Under the pieces are notes generated by a model. The model did no database searches, was not told the origin of the DNA, and saw only the letters and a list, made by a program, of their open reading frames with translations. The position numbers and the translations under genes are program-made. Below, piece by piece: positions 8,252 through 16,419 of a stretch of 64,000 nt of DNA. Position 1 is the stretch's first letter, and the number at the start of each line of letters is the position of its first letter. Source of the stretch: Burkholderia sp. HI2500 (GTDB lineage Bacteria > Pseudomonadota > Gammaproteobacteria > Burkholderiales > Burkholderiaceae); assembly GCF_002223055.1 (NCBI RefSeq), contig NZ_NKFL01000003.1:154615-218614 (forward strand), given 5' to 3'.

Positions 8252-9172
8252 ATGGACGACTTTCTTTCCCCGCATCTGGCGCTGTTCGTCGACGTGGTCG
8301 ACCAGCAGAGCTTCTCGGCGGCCGCGCGCCGGCTGGGTGTCGCCGCGTCGTCGGTCACGCGGCGCATCGACCGGCTCGAGACGCAGCTCGGCATCCGTCT
8401 CCTGCATCGCACCACGCATGCGTTGCGGCCGACCGAGGCCGGGCAGTTGCTGTACGGGCGCGCGACGCGGATGCTGGCCGAGCTGCGCGGCCTGCAGGAA
8501 GACTTGCACAGCCAGCACGACGAGCCGAGCGGGCTGCTGCGCGTCGACTGTCCGGCGCCGTTCGGCCGCCGGCATCTGATGGCCGCGCTGGCTGCCTTCA
8601 TGCAGCGTCATCCGGCGCTGCAGGTCGACCTGGTGCTGACCGACAGCATGGTCGACCTGCAAGGCGCGCGGCTCGGCTCCGACGTCGATCTCGCCGTGCG
8701 CATCGGCCCGCTCGAGGACACGCGCTTCGTCGCGACCGTGCTGGCGCCGCAGCGGCGCGTGCTGTGCGCGAGCGCGGCGTATCTCGCGCGGCGCGGCGAG
8801 CCCGAGTCGCCCGACGCGCTCGCCGGCCACGACTGCCTCGCCTGGCACGGTGCGCCGCCGCCGGGCGCATGGCGCTTCGGCGAGCGCCGTCACGTGCCGG
8901 CGCAGCCGCGGTTTCGCAGCAATCATTCGGAAGCGTTGCTCGAAGCCGCGATCGACGGGCTCGGTCTCGCGCACCTGCCGACCTGGCTCGCGGGCGACGC
9001 GCTGCGCGACGGGCGCTTGCGCGCGGTGCTGCCGCAGTTCGCGGCGGCGCCGGAGCCGGCGACGATCCACGTGTTGCGCCAGCAGGCGCGCGGCACCGCG
9101 CGCGCGTCGCGGCTCGTCGCGTTTCTCGCGACGTGGTTCGCGCAGCCGGCATGGGATGCCGCGTGGGCATGA
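8252..9172 (+). CDS. LysR-family transcriptional regulator
   Basis: The product is 306 aa. The N-terminal winged helix-turn-helix includes VVDQQSFSAAARRLGVAASS and VTRRIDRLETQLGIRLLHRT, the standard LysR DNA-binding region. A periplasmic-binding-protein-like effector domain follows, with DSMVDLQGARLGSDVDLAVR and GLGLAHLPTWL. It is divergent from the quinone reductase/XapX pair, the classic arrangement for a LysR target. Start choice: ATG at 8252, with a weak GAAGG 9-13 nt upstream. The inducer is unknown, possibly a quinone or electrophile given the target. Confidence 0.92.
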   Translation: MDDFLSPHLALFVDVVDQQSFSAAARRLGVAASSVTRRIDRLETQLGIRLLHRTTHALRPTEAGQLLYGRATRMLAELRGLQEDLHSQHDEPSGLLRVDCPAPFGRRHLMAALAAFMQRHPALQVDLVLTDSMVDLQGARLGSDVDLAVRIGPLEDTRFVATVLAPQRRVLCASAAYLARRGEPESPDALAGHDCLAWHGAPPPGAWRFGERRHVPAQPRFRSNHSEALLEAAIDGLGLAHLPTWLAGDALRDGRLRAVLPQFAAAPEPATIHVLRQQARGTARASRLVAFLATWFAQPAWDAAWA

Positions 9173-9195
9173 CGGCGGGCGGGTTCCCGTGCCGA

Positions 9196-9224
9196 AAGAA
9201 AAAAGGGCCTCGCATGCGAGGCCC
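9196..9224 (-). terminator. Intrinsic terminator of the M1 aminopeptidase gene
   Basis: On the minus strand the perfect palindrome GGGCCTCGCATGCGAGGCCC (9205-9224) is followed by a run of seven U residues (9198-9204). It lies 72 nt past the stop of the aminopeptidase gene. Confidence 0.8.
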
Positions 9225-9295
9225 GTCAAAGGTCGGAGAAACCGGTACGCCGGCCGGCAGCCGCAGGCTGCGCGGCGCCGGCCGGAGGCGCACCG

Positions 9296-11464
9296 TTACT
9301 GCGTCACTACCTTGCGCGGCTTGAAGATGCCCTGGTAGTGCAGTGCCGGGCGTTCCTTCGTCACCGGCTCGAGGCCGCCGAAGGTCGGCGTCTGACGCAG
9401 CTTCATCGCGGCCGGCGAAGCGACCGAGCCGATCGACGTCGAGCGCGAGGCCGGCGCGAGGTTGTTCGCGACGAGCAGTGCGGCCTCGCTCTTCAGGTTC
9501 GCGAGCAGGACCGGATCGGTCGAGCCGTTGACCTGCGTGAGCAGCCCGCTCCAGGCCGCGTCGCTGTAGTTCACGACGTAGTAGTCGAGCCCGCTCGGGT
9601 CGGCGACCACGCCCGAGCAGCCGTCGACGCGCGTTTGCGTCTGCGTGTCCTTCAGCGCGAGCGTCGTGCGTTTCGCGAGACCCTGGCCGTACGCGAGCGT
9701 GATCGGCACCGTCCATTGCAGGCCCGGATACGCGTTCTTGTTCGGGAACGGCTGCTGTTTCAGCGTGATGACCGTCTGGTTCTTCGTCAGGTCGCACTGC
9801 GTGTCGAGCGAGATCAGCGGCACGCCGGTCTGGCGGACGTAGCTGTCGCCGATCGCGCCGATCGCCTGGCCGCTTTCCTTCGACAGCGCATCCCACAGAC
9901 GCTTCGGCGTACCGTTGCCGAACGAGTAGTCGACCAGGTACTGCTGCAGACCCTTGCGCAGCGTCTGTTCGCCGAGATAGTTCTCGAGCGTCTTCAGCAC
10001 GTGGCCGCCCTTGTCGTACGTGAACGCGCTGGCGCTCAGCACGAAGTCGTTCGACGCCCAGCCGTTGAAGTTCGGTGCGACCGGGAACGCGTTCGGGCCG
10101 ATGTCACGATTGATCACGCGGTACTTGTTCTTCACCTGGTCGAGCCAGCTGAACTCGTCGGGGAAGAACTGGATCGTCGTCTTCGTCTCGAAGAACGTCG
10201 CGAACGACTCGTTGAGCCACACGTTGTCCCACCAGTCGGCCGTGACCAGATCGCCGAACCACTGGTGCGCGACTTCGTGCGTCAGCACCTCGTTGCCGTA
10301 GTGCGACATCGGCTGGCCCGGCTGCGGCAGGATGTCGTCGGCGAACTCGAGGATCGATCCCCAGTTCTCCATCCCGCCGAAGTTCAGGTCCTTCTGCTCC
10401 TTGAACGCGTCGTTCGCGGCCACCGTGTCGAACTTCGTGAGCGGCAGCGCGATGCCCGTGTAGCGGTAGTAGAAGTCGAGCGCCTGCTTGGTGCGGTCCA
10501 TCGCCGGCTTCGCCCAGTCGCTCATGCCCGGCGGCGTGAACACGCGCAGGTGCAGGCCGCCCTTGCCGCCCGGCAGCGGGCTCGTGAAGTCGTCCTCGTA
10601 GGTGTCGAACAGGCCACCGCCGAAGAACAGCAGGTACGACGGCATCGGCGGGGTCTTCTCGAACTGCACGAGCTTGTAGCCGCCGCCGACGTTGGTCGAC
10701 GGCTTCTCGGCCGCGTTCGACACGACCCGCCAGCTTTGCGGCACTTCGGCCGTCACTTCATAGGTCGGGCGGAACGCCGGCTCGTCCCAGCCCGGGAACC
10801 ACTGGCGCGACAGGTTGGTTTCGCCTTGCGTTAGGATCGCGCCGCTCGTCTTGCCGTCGGTGCCCTTCAGGTCGACGCGGAAGACGCCTTCCGCGGCCGA
10901 GCAGCCCGGGTACGGATCGTTGCCGCAGCTGCCGCCGGTGTGGTTGACCGGATCGTCATACGACTTGAAGTTGATGATGCCCGACCATTCCATGTGCAGC
11001 GAATAGTTGCCCGGCGAGATCGTGCCGCTCACGGGGCGCAGCTGGTAGAAGTCGCCCTTGTCCTGCGGCGTCGCGATCAGCTGGATGTTGCCCGGCTGCA
11101 GCGTGATGCGGCCGTTCGTGAACTTGATCCGGTGGCCGGCGATCACGATGTTGTTGACCGGCTTCAGCACCTTGATCTCGACGTCGGCACGGCCGTCGAA
11201 CGCGTTCAGCGCGTCGTTCGGGCGGAACCACAGCCGGTAGTTCACGGGTACCACGGTGTCCGGCAACTCGACAGGCGAGACGCTCTTGTCGACGTTGGAT
11301 GCGCTCGGCGGCGCGGTGACGGTGGGCGACGAGCCCGAGTGCGGCGCGCCGGCGGAGCTGAGCGCGGACGCCGAGCCCACGCCGCCGTCGTCGCCGCCGC
11401 ACCCGGCTAGCGCGAGCGCGGCGACGATCGGCAGATAACGCATCTTGCGAATGTTGATCGACAT
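9296..11464 (-). CDS. M1-family zinc aminopeptidase, predicted lipoprotein
   Basis: The product is 722 aa. The N-terminus is a lipoprotein signal with the lipobox LALAGC, then a Gly/Ser/Ala-rich linker, so the enzyme is probably exported and lipid anchored, unlike cytoplasmic PepN. The M1 signatures are complete: GGMENWG exopeptidase motif, then HEVAHQWF with H396, E397 and H400, and the third zinc ligand E419 in WLNESFATFF. The C-terminal half is all-helical, ending near FKPRKVVTQ. It should remove N-terminal amino acids from peptides outside the cytoplasm. It is a single-gene unit with its own terminator; a 643-nt noncoding region lies upstream. Confidence 0.92.
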   Translation of the reverse strand: MSINIRKMRYLPIVAALALAGCGGDDGGVGSASALSSAGAPHSGSSPTVTAPPSASNVDKSVSPVELPDTVVPVNYRLWFRPNDALNAFDGRADVEIKVLKPVNNIVIAGHRIKFTNGRITLQPGNIQLIATPQDKGDFYQLRPVSGTISPGNYSLHMEWSGIINFKSYDDPVNHTGGSCGNDPYPGCSAAEGVFRVDLKGTDGKTSGAILTQGETNLSRQWFPGWDEPAFRPTYEVTAEVPQSWRVVSNAAEKPSTNVGGGYKLVQFEKTPPMPSYLLFFGGGLFDTYEDDFTSPLPGGKGGLHLRVFTPPGMSDWAKPAMDRTKQALDFYYRYTGIALPLTKFDTVAANDAFKEQKDLNFGGMENWGSILEFADDILPQPGQPMSHYGNEVLTHEVAHQWFGDLVTADWWDNVWLNESFATFFETKTTIQFFPDEFSWLDQVKNKYRVINRDIGPNAFPVAPNFNGWASNDFVLSASAFTYDKGGHVLKTLENYLGEQTLRKGLQQYLVDYSFGNGTPKRLWDALSKESGQAIGAIGDSYVRQTGVPLISLDTQCDLTKNQTVITLKQQPFPNKNAYPGLQWTVPITLAYGQGLAKRTTLALKDTQTQTRVDGCSGVVADPSGLDYYVVNYSDAAWSGLLTQVNGSTDPVLLANLKSEAALLVANNLAPASRSTSIGSVASPAAMKLRQTPTFGGLEPVTKERPALHYQGIFKPRKVVTQ

Positions 11465-12107
11465 GACTGAAACCTCGATTGTTGAAAGAATCGTTCAGTG
11501 CTGCGAAAACGCCGGCAAAAACAATCCCCTCGCCGTTAATCAACAGCGATGAAAATGCCAATGACGGATTATTCGAAAAGACGGCGGCCGACTACGTGAA
11601 GGTAATCATGGTTTACTGCCCCCTCTGGATTTCCGGATGTCGGTTAACTTGCCGGTTCAAAATGGCCGGGCGCGTGTTGTACTGAATTGATTTCGCGCGC
11701 ACGACACGGAGCCGCACGCCCTGGGCGGGCGTGCTTTCCCCTTTGAACAGACGACCTACGGGGCTGGCCGGGCCTCGTCGCAGGATGGCAGGAAGGCGTG
11801 TCGCCGTTCCGTAAAATCACCGTCATGCGGCTTCAAGGTTTGTCGGCTTGCTCGAAGGATGCGTAAATATACTTGATGGTTTTAGGTAAAGGAAACGAAA
11901 AATTTAGAAATTGCATCTATTGAATTCGTCGTGCTTCATTGAATGCTGGGGAGCATTAATGCGCTTTCCGTTTGGCATTTGTTTTCGTAGTTTTAATCTA
12001 TTAACGATCTCGCGTGGCTGCGAAAACTACGAAACCCGGCGTACCGGGGGGGGCTCGGTACAATGCAGCGACGATCCGCTCACCGATTGCCGCGAGGAGG
12101 TTCTCCC
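11465..12107. other. 643-nt AT-rich intergenic region with several inverted repeats, no gene recognised
   Basis: No convincing coding frame is present; short open frames here lack typical codon bias. Structures seen: a GCACGCCC/GGGCGTGC hairpin at 11714-11734 followed by TTTCCCCTTTG; a tight hairpin AATGCT-GGGG-AGCATT at 11942-11957; the palindrome GCATTAATGC at 11953-11962; and a perfect 12-bp inverted repeat, TTTCGTAGTTTT at 11983-11994 with AAAACTACGAAA at 12023-12034. The segment 11840-12035 is much richer in A+T than its surroundings. It may hold the aminopeptidase promoter, a small RNA or an old insertion remnant. Confidence 0.5.
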
Positions 12108-12602
12108 ATGCCACGCACCTTGTTCCGTATCGCGCCGCTGCGCGCCGTGCTGCTGCTGTTCGCCGCCGTGCTCCTGCTCGGCGGCTGCGCGGGGCTGACG
12201 CGCGACCCGGTGCGCGTGACGGTCGCCGGGCTCGACCCGCTCGTCGGGCAGGGCCTCGAGATGCGTTTCAGCCTGAAGCTGCGCGTGCAGAACCCGAACG
12301 ACGCGCCGATCGACTACGACGGCATCTCGGTCGCACTCGACCTGAACGGCACGCCGTTCGCGAGCGGCGTCAGCGATCGCTCGGGCACCGTGCCGCGCTT
12401 CGGCGAGGCCGTGCTCGACGTGCCGGTTTCCGTGTCGGCCTTCGCCGCCGCGCGGCAGGCGTGGAACCTGCCCGGCGCGGCCGCGAACGGCGCGCTGCCG
12501 TATGCGCTGCGCGGCCGGCTCGCGGGCGGCGTGCTCGGCACCGTGCACTTCAACGATGCGGGCACTTTGCGCCTGCCCGCGATGCCGGGGTGGGGCGGCT
12601 GA
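12108..12602 (+). CDS. LEA type 2 (WHy-domain) lipoprotein
   Basis: The product is 164 aa from the ATG at 12108, chosen because GAGGAGG lies 8 nt upstream and a lipoprotein signal with lipobox LLGGC follows directly. An upstream in-frame ATG at 12063 lacks these features. The mature part matches the bacterial LEA_2/water-stress-and-hypersensitivity fold: VRVTVAGLDPLVGQGLEMRF, then LRVQNPNDAPIDYDGISVAL and a beta-rich end. These small lipoproteins are widespread in proteobacteria, and their role is not established. It is probably anchored to the outer membrane. A methyltransferase gene follows on the same strand after 138 nt. Confidence 0.85.
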   Translation: MPRTLFRIAPLRAVLLLFAAVLLLGGCAGLTRDPVRVTVAGLDPLVGQGLEMRFSLKLRVQNPNDAPIDYDGISVALDLNGTPFASGVSDRSGTVPRFGEAVLDVPVSVSAFAAARQAWNLPGAAANGALPYALRGRLAGGVLGTVHFNDAGTLRLPAMPGWGG

Positions 12603-12740
12603 ACCCGGCGAGCACGGCGGCGCGCGGCGCGGGCCGGCCCCCGCGCTTTGCCGCGCGGGCAAAGCGCGGTATGGTGTGAGCCGCGCGGCGCCCGCCATAC
12701 CGTCGCGCTGCCCGTTGAAGCCAACCGTAACCGAGTTCGC

Positions 12741-13874
12741 GTGACCGATTTCCCTGTTTTCCACTGGACCGACGCCGACGGCGCCGATCATGCCGTGCGC
12801 TGGCGCTCCGAAGCCGGTGTGCAACCGCCGAAGCGCGCGGTGCCTGCCGACGACCGCCTCACCGCCGACGCGGCCTACCGTCTCGCCTGCGAGGGCACCG
12901 CGCTCGTCTGGCAGGGCGATTTCCAGAATGCGCGCCAGCTCGTGCAGGCGATGGCGCGCCGTGTCGAGCGCAAGCCGAAGAAGGCGAAAGCCGCGGCCGG
13001 CGTCGACGCGTTCAACCTGCATCGTCTCGCGCAGTCGCAGCGCGCCCGCACGCTCGGCATGCTGCTGATCCCGCTCGAGGCCGACTACACGATTCCGCTG
13101 CGCCGCGCGCCCGACGTGCGTGCCGCATGCGAAGAGGCGTACGGGCCCGGCGGCGCGCCGTCGGTCGTGTCGCTGCGCGAACTGCTCGGCCTCGTCGGTG
13201 CGCACGAATGGCGCAAGAAAGGGGTGCCGATCCCGGCGCTCGGCGGCGCGCCGATCCATCCGCACTACGGCGTGTTCTCGCCGGTGCGCGGCGAATACGT
13301 CGAACTCGTCGCGGGCGCGCCGCTGCCGGCGACGTCGCTCGCGTTCGACATCGGCACCGGCACCGGCGTGCTGGCGGCCGTGCTGGCGTCGCGCGGCGTC
13401 GAGCGTGTCGTCGCGACCGACCAGGATCCGCGCGCGCTCGCCTGTGCGCGCGAGAACGTCGAACGGCTGGGCCACGCGGATCGCGTCGAAGTCGTCGAGG
13501 CGGACCTGTTCCCGGCCGGCCGTGCGCCGCTCGTGGTCTGCAACCCGCCGTGGGTGCCGGCCCGGCCGAGCGCGCCGATCGAATACGCGGTCTACGATCC
13601 GGACAGCCGCATGCTGCGCGGTTTCCTCGCGGGGCTCGCCGCGCACCTCGAGCCGGGCGGCGAAGGCTGGCTGATCCTGTCCGATTTCGCCGAGCATCTC
13701 GGCCTGCGGCCGCGCGACACGCTGCTGCAATGGATCGACGAAGCCGGCCTCGTCGTGCTTGGCCGCGACGACATCCGTCCCGCGCACCCGAAGGCGATGG
13801 ACGCCGACGATCCGCTGCACGCGGCACGCCAGGCCGAGGTCACGTCGCTCTGGCGGCTCGGTGCACGAGCCTGA
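12741..13874 (+). CDS. Class I SAM-dependent methyltransferase with NPPW motif
   Basis: The product is 377 aa from a GTG at 12741; an ATG at 12648 would extend it by 31 residues of poor quality. An N-terminal domain of about 190 residues precedes the catalytic domain. Motif I reads LAFDIGTGTGVLAAVLA (about residues 198-214), motif II VVATDQDPRALACAREN, and motif IV is NPPW at N268. NPPW/NPPY motifs are typical of methyltransferases acting on amide or exocyclic amino nitrogens (PrmC, RlmG, N6-adenine enzymes). The two-domain layout resembles rRNA or protein-glutamine methyltransferases, but the substrate cannot be named. It is followed by another methyltransferase gene after 89 nt. Confidence 0.8.
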   Translation: MTDFPVFHWTDADGADHAVRWRSEAGVQPPKRAVPADDRLTADAAYRLACEGTALVWQGDFQNARQLVQAMARRVERKPKKAKAAAGVDAFNLHRLAQSQRARTLGMLLIPLEADYTIPLRRAPDVRAACEEAYGPGGAPSVVSLRELLGLVGAHEWRKKGVPIPALGGAPIHPHYGVFSPVRGEYVELVAGAPLPATSLAFDIGTGTGVLAAVLASRGVERVVATDQDPRALACARENVERLGHADRVEVVEADLFPAGRAPLVVCNPPWVPARPSAPIEYAVYDPDSRMLRGFLAGLAAHLEPGGEGWLILSDFAEHLGLRPRDTLLQWIDEAGLVVLGRDDIRPAHPKAMDADDPLHAARQAEVTSLWRLGARA

Positions 13875-13963
13875 CCGCGCATTTTCGGTAAACTGTCGCC
13901 ATTCCTCACGAATTCCCGCCGCCGGGCCGTGGTCGACCGACCGTGGCCCGGCGCCGCATCACG

Positions 13964-14854
13964 ATGTCGAACAAGACCCACGAAATCCGCCCGGAGCAGT
14001 CCGTCGAACTGCTGAAGGAACTGCACATCCTCACCCGCGACGGGAAGCTGAACCAGGACAGCCGTCGCAAGCTGAAGCAGGTCTATCACCTGTTCCAGTT
14101 CATCGAGCCGCTGCTCGCCGGCGTGCAGGCCGAGCGTGGCAGCGTGACGCTCGTCGACCACGGCGCCGGCAAGTCGTATCTCGGTTTCATCCTGTACGAC
14201 CTGTTCTTCAAGCAGCAGCCGGGGCACGGCACGCCGGCGTTCGCGTCGCACGTGTACGGGATCGAGACCCGCGAGGAACTCGTCACGCGCTCGGCCGAGC
14301 TTGCCGCGCGGCTCGGGTTCGGCGGCATGTCGTTCCTGAACCTGTCGGTCGCCGATTCGATCACGTCGCCGAAACTGCCTGAAACGGTCGACGTCGTCAC
14401 CGCGCTGCACGCGTGCGACACGGCGACCGACGACGCGATCCGTTTCGCGCTCGCGAAGCGCGCGCAGCACATCGTGCTGGTGCCGTGCTGCCAGGCGGAA
14501 GTCGCGGGCGTGCTGCGCAAGAACAAGGGCAAGTCGCTCGCGAACGCGCTGACGGAAGTGTGGCGGCATCCGCTGCATACGCGCGAATTCGGCAGCCAGA
14601 TCACCAACGTGCTGCGCTGCCTGCAGCTCGAAGCGCACGGCTACCAGGTCAGCGTGACCGAGCTGGTCGGCTGGGAGCATTCGATGAAGAACGAGCTGAT
14701 CATCGCGCAGTACAAGAACCTGCCGCGCCGGCGGCCCGGCGAGCGGCTGAACGAGATCCTCGGGATGTTCGGGCTGGCCGAGCTGAACGCACGCTTCTTC
14801 GTGCCGGAGGCTGCGGCCGCGGGCGGCGAGGTCGTCGAACCGGCCGCCGGCTGA
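13964..14854 (+). CDS. SAM-dependent methyltransferase-like protein
   Basis: The product is 296 aa from the ATG at 13964; an ATG seven codons earlier (13943) is also possible. The core includes VTLVDHGAGKSYLGFILYD, a variant of the SAM-binding motif I, then VYGIETREELVTRSAELAAR, DVVTALHACDTATDDAIRFA and VLVPCCQAEVAG. The ALHACDTATD and PCCQ motifs are typical of a conserved family of presumed RNA or tRNA methyltransferases related to the Methyltransf_32 group. The substrate is unknown. A GCCGGGCC/GGCCCGGC hairpin at 13921-13952 lies just before or over the start and might influence translation. Confidence 0.75.
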   Translation: MSNKTHEIRPEQSVELLKELHILTRDGKLNQDSRRKLKQVYHLFQFIEPLLAGVQAERGSVTLVDHGAGKSYLGFILYDLFFKQQPGHGTPAFASHVYGIETREELVTRSAELAARLGFGGMSFLNLSVADSITSPKLPETVDVVTALHACDTATDDAIRFALAKRAQHIVLVPCCQAEVAGVLRKNKGKSLANALTEVWRHPLHTREFGSQITNVLRCLQLEAHGYQVSVTELVGWEHSMKNELIIAQYKNLPRRRPGERLNEILGMFGLAELNARFFVPEAAAAGGEVVEPAAG

Positions 14855-14884
14855 TCTGCGCGTAGGCGGGCGCGTCGCGTGCGG

Positions 14885-14952
14885 CGCACGTTGTACGCCG
14901 CCCGTCGCACGTTACACGCCGTCCGTTGCACGTCGCACGTTACACGCCGTGT
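14885..14952. repeat. Short imperfect tandem repeats in the convergent intergenic region
   Basis: Between the two convergent genes there are repeated units based on GCACGTTRYACGCCG: near 14887 (GCACGTTGTACGCCG), 14908 (GCACGTTACACGCCG) and 14935 (GCACGTTACACGCCG), with CCGTC/CCGTT linkers and a partial GCACGTC copy before the third. The array reaches into the stop region of the DUF1415 gene. Confidence 0.7.
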
Positions 14953-15524
14953 CAGACGTCGTCGCCCGGCCGGCGCATCCATTCGCGCCAGCCGTCATGG
15001 CCGAGGCGCCGCAGCGTTTCCTGATTCTTTTCGTAGATCGCGGACGCGTCCGGGAACGCGTCGACCGCGCGTGCGATGCTGTCCTCGCGCAGCAGGTGCA
15101 GGATCGGGTACGGCGCGCGGTTCGTGTAGTTCTCGATGTCGTCGGGCTCGCTGCCCTCGAACCGGTAGTCCGGATGGAAGCTCGCGATCTGCAGCACGCC
15201 GTCGAGCCGCAGTTGCCGCACCAGCCGGTCGGCAAAGAACAGCGCATCGTTGTAGTCGATGAAATCGGCGAACGCATGCGGGAAGATCACGAGCGTCGTG
15301 TCGACCTGCTGCGGGTCCGCCGCGTCGAGCGCGCGCAGTTCCGTTTCGAGTTCGGCGAGCGCGTCTTCCAGCGTCGTCGCTTCGCTGATCGCGTAGCGCA
15401 CCTGTTCCTTCACATAGACGCTTTTCGCGAACGGGCACAGATTGAGCCCGATCACCGCGCGCGCGAGCCAGTGCCGCGTGGCGGCGAGGATGTCGTCGTG
15501 CGATTCGGGGCGGGTGTCGGTCAT
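14952..15524 (-). CDS. DUF1415 family protein
   Basis: The product is 190 aa, starting MTDTRPESHDDILAATRHWL. It shows the conserved start of the DUF1415 family, ARAVIGLNLCPFAKSVYV, and the later segments TTLVIFPHAFADFIDYNDAL and LQIASFHPDYRFEGSEPDDI. The family is common in beta- and gamma-proteobacteria and has no assigned activity. The CPFA and ASFHPDY motifs suggest a small enzyme. It is cytoplasmic, with no signal or membrane segment. It is convergent with the methyltransferase gene and followed by a short tandem repeat. Confidence 0.88.
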   Translation of the reverse strand: MTDTRPESHDDILAATRHWLARAVIGLNLCPFAKSVYVKEQVRYAISEATTLEDALAELETELRALDAADPQQVDTTLVIFPHAFADFIDYNDALFFADRLVRQLRLDGVLQIASFHPDYRFEGSEPDDIENYTNRAPYPILHLLREDSIARAVDAFPDASAIYEKNQETLRRLGHDGWREWMRRPGDDV

Positions 15525-15579
15525 CGTGAAACCAGTCGGGCGGAAGGGCGGCAAGGGCCGCATTGTAGCGGGCGTGCCG

Positions 15580-16200
15580 TCACGCGCAGGCGGCTTCGAT
15601 CAACTGCGTGACGAGCGCGGGCGCGACGCCGATCGGCGTTTCGCCGTGCCGGTAGGTCTGGCTTGCCGCGTAGATGCCTTCGATCACCAGCGCGAGCGAG
15701 TCGGCGAGCGCCTGCGGCTGCCGCGCGCCGGCGTCTTCGCACAGCGCGACGAGCCGCTTCATCAGTTGTTCCTTGTTCTGCGCGACGCGCTCGCGCGCCG
15801 GGTGCGACGCATCCGGGAATTCGGCGGCGACGTTGACGAACGGGCAGCCGCGGTAATCCTGCTGCGTCGCGCGCTCGGCGAGATCGACGAAATACTGGAT
15901 CAGCTGCGCTTTCGGCTGGCCCGGGTGCTTCGCGACGCTCGTGTTGAAGCGGTCGAAGAAGCACGCATCCATCCGCTCCAGGTACGCGAGGATCAGCTCG
16001 TCCTTCGACGAGAACTGGCGATACAGGCTCATCTTGTTGACGCCCGCGCGCTCCACCACCGCCTCGACGCCCACCGTCCGAACGCCTTCCTTGTAAAACA
16101 GCTCCTCGGCGGCGCGCAGCAGGTGCTCCTGCGCGGTGGCGCCGTCGATCGGGCGGCGCGTGCGGCGCGGCAGCGGTTTGGCGATCTCGATGCCCGACAT
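15580..16200 (-). CDS. TetR-family transcriptional repressor
   Basis: The product is 206 aa from the ATG at 16200; an ATG six codons earlier (16218) is an alternative. The N-terminal TetR domain contains AAEELFYKEGVRTVGVEAVV, ERAGVNKMSLYRQFSSKDEL and ILAYLERM, a complete TetR helix-turn-helix. The C-terminal ligand domain is of the type with DYRGCPFVNVAAEFPD, shared with many YcdC/AcrR-like regulators. It is divergent from an MFS transporter gene, and the promoter region between them carries two matching palindromes, so it probably represses that transporter and itself. The ligand is unknown. Confidence 0.9.
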   Translation of the reverse strand: MSGIEIAKPLPRRTRRPIDGATAQEHLLRAAEELFYKEGVRTVGVEAVVERAGVNKMSLYRQFSSKDELILAYLERMDACFFDRFNTSVAKHPGQPKAQLIQYFVDLAERATQQDYRGCPFVNVAAEFPDASHPARERVAQNKEQLMKRLVALCEDAGARQPQALADSLALVIEGIYAASQTYRHGETPIGVAPALVTQLIEAACA

Positions 16201-16235
16201 GATGACCCTCGACTGCATATTGGATTGCTTGACAT

Positions 16236-16285
16236 GTTACCGATTGGTCACTACGATCGCAACACACTTGTGACCGGTCGGTAAC
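16236..16285. promoter_or_regulatory. Paired TetR-type operator in the divergent tetR/MFS promoter
   Basis: GTTACCGATTGGTCAC (16236-16251) and GTGACCGGTCGGTAAC (16270-16285) are inverted copies with two mismatches. Each arm also contains its own 10-bp palindrome (ACCGATTGGT, ACCGGTCGGT). The site lies between the two divergent genes. Confidence 0.7.
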
Positions 16286-16419
16286 AAAGCCGACCGGATC
16301 GACAGACAAATGCCAAGCGTCGGCCCGGGTCAGCCGATGCAGCGTGCGGCGGAGGAGGCCTGGCAGGGCGAGCGGCGCGGGTGCGGAGGCACCGGAGCCG
16401 CCAACTGGAGAACGCGAAG

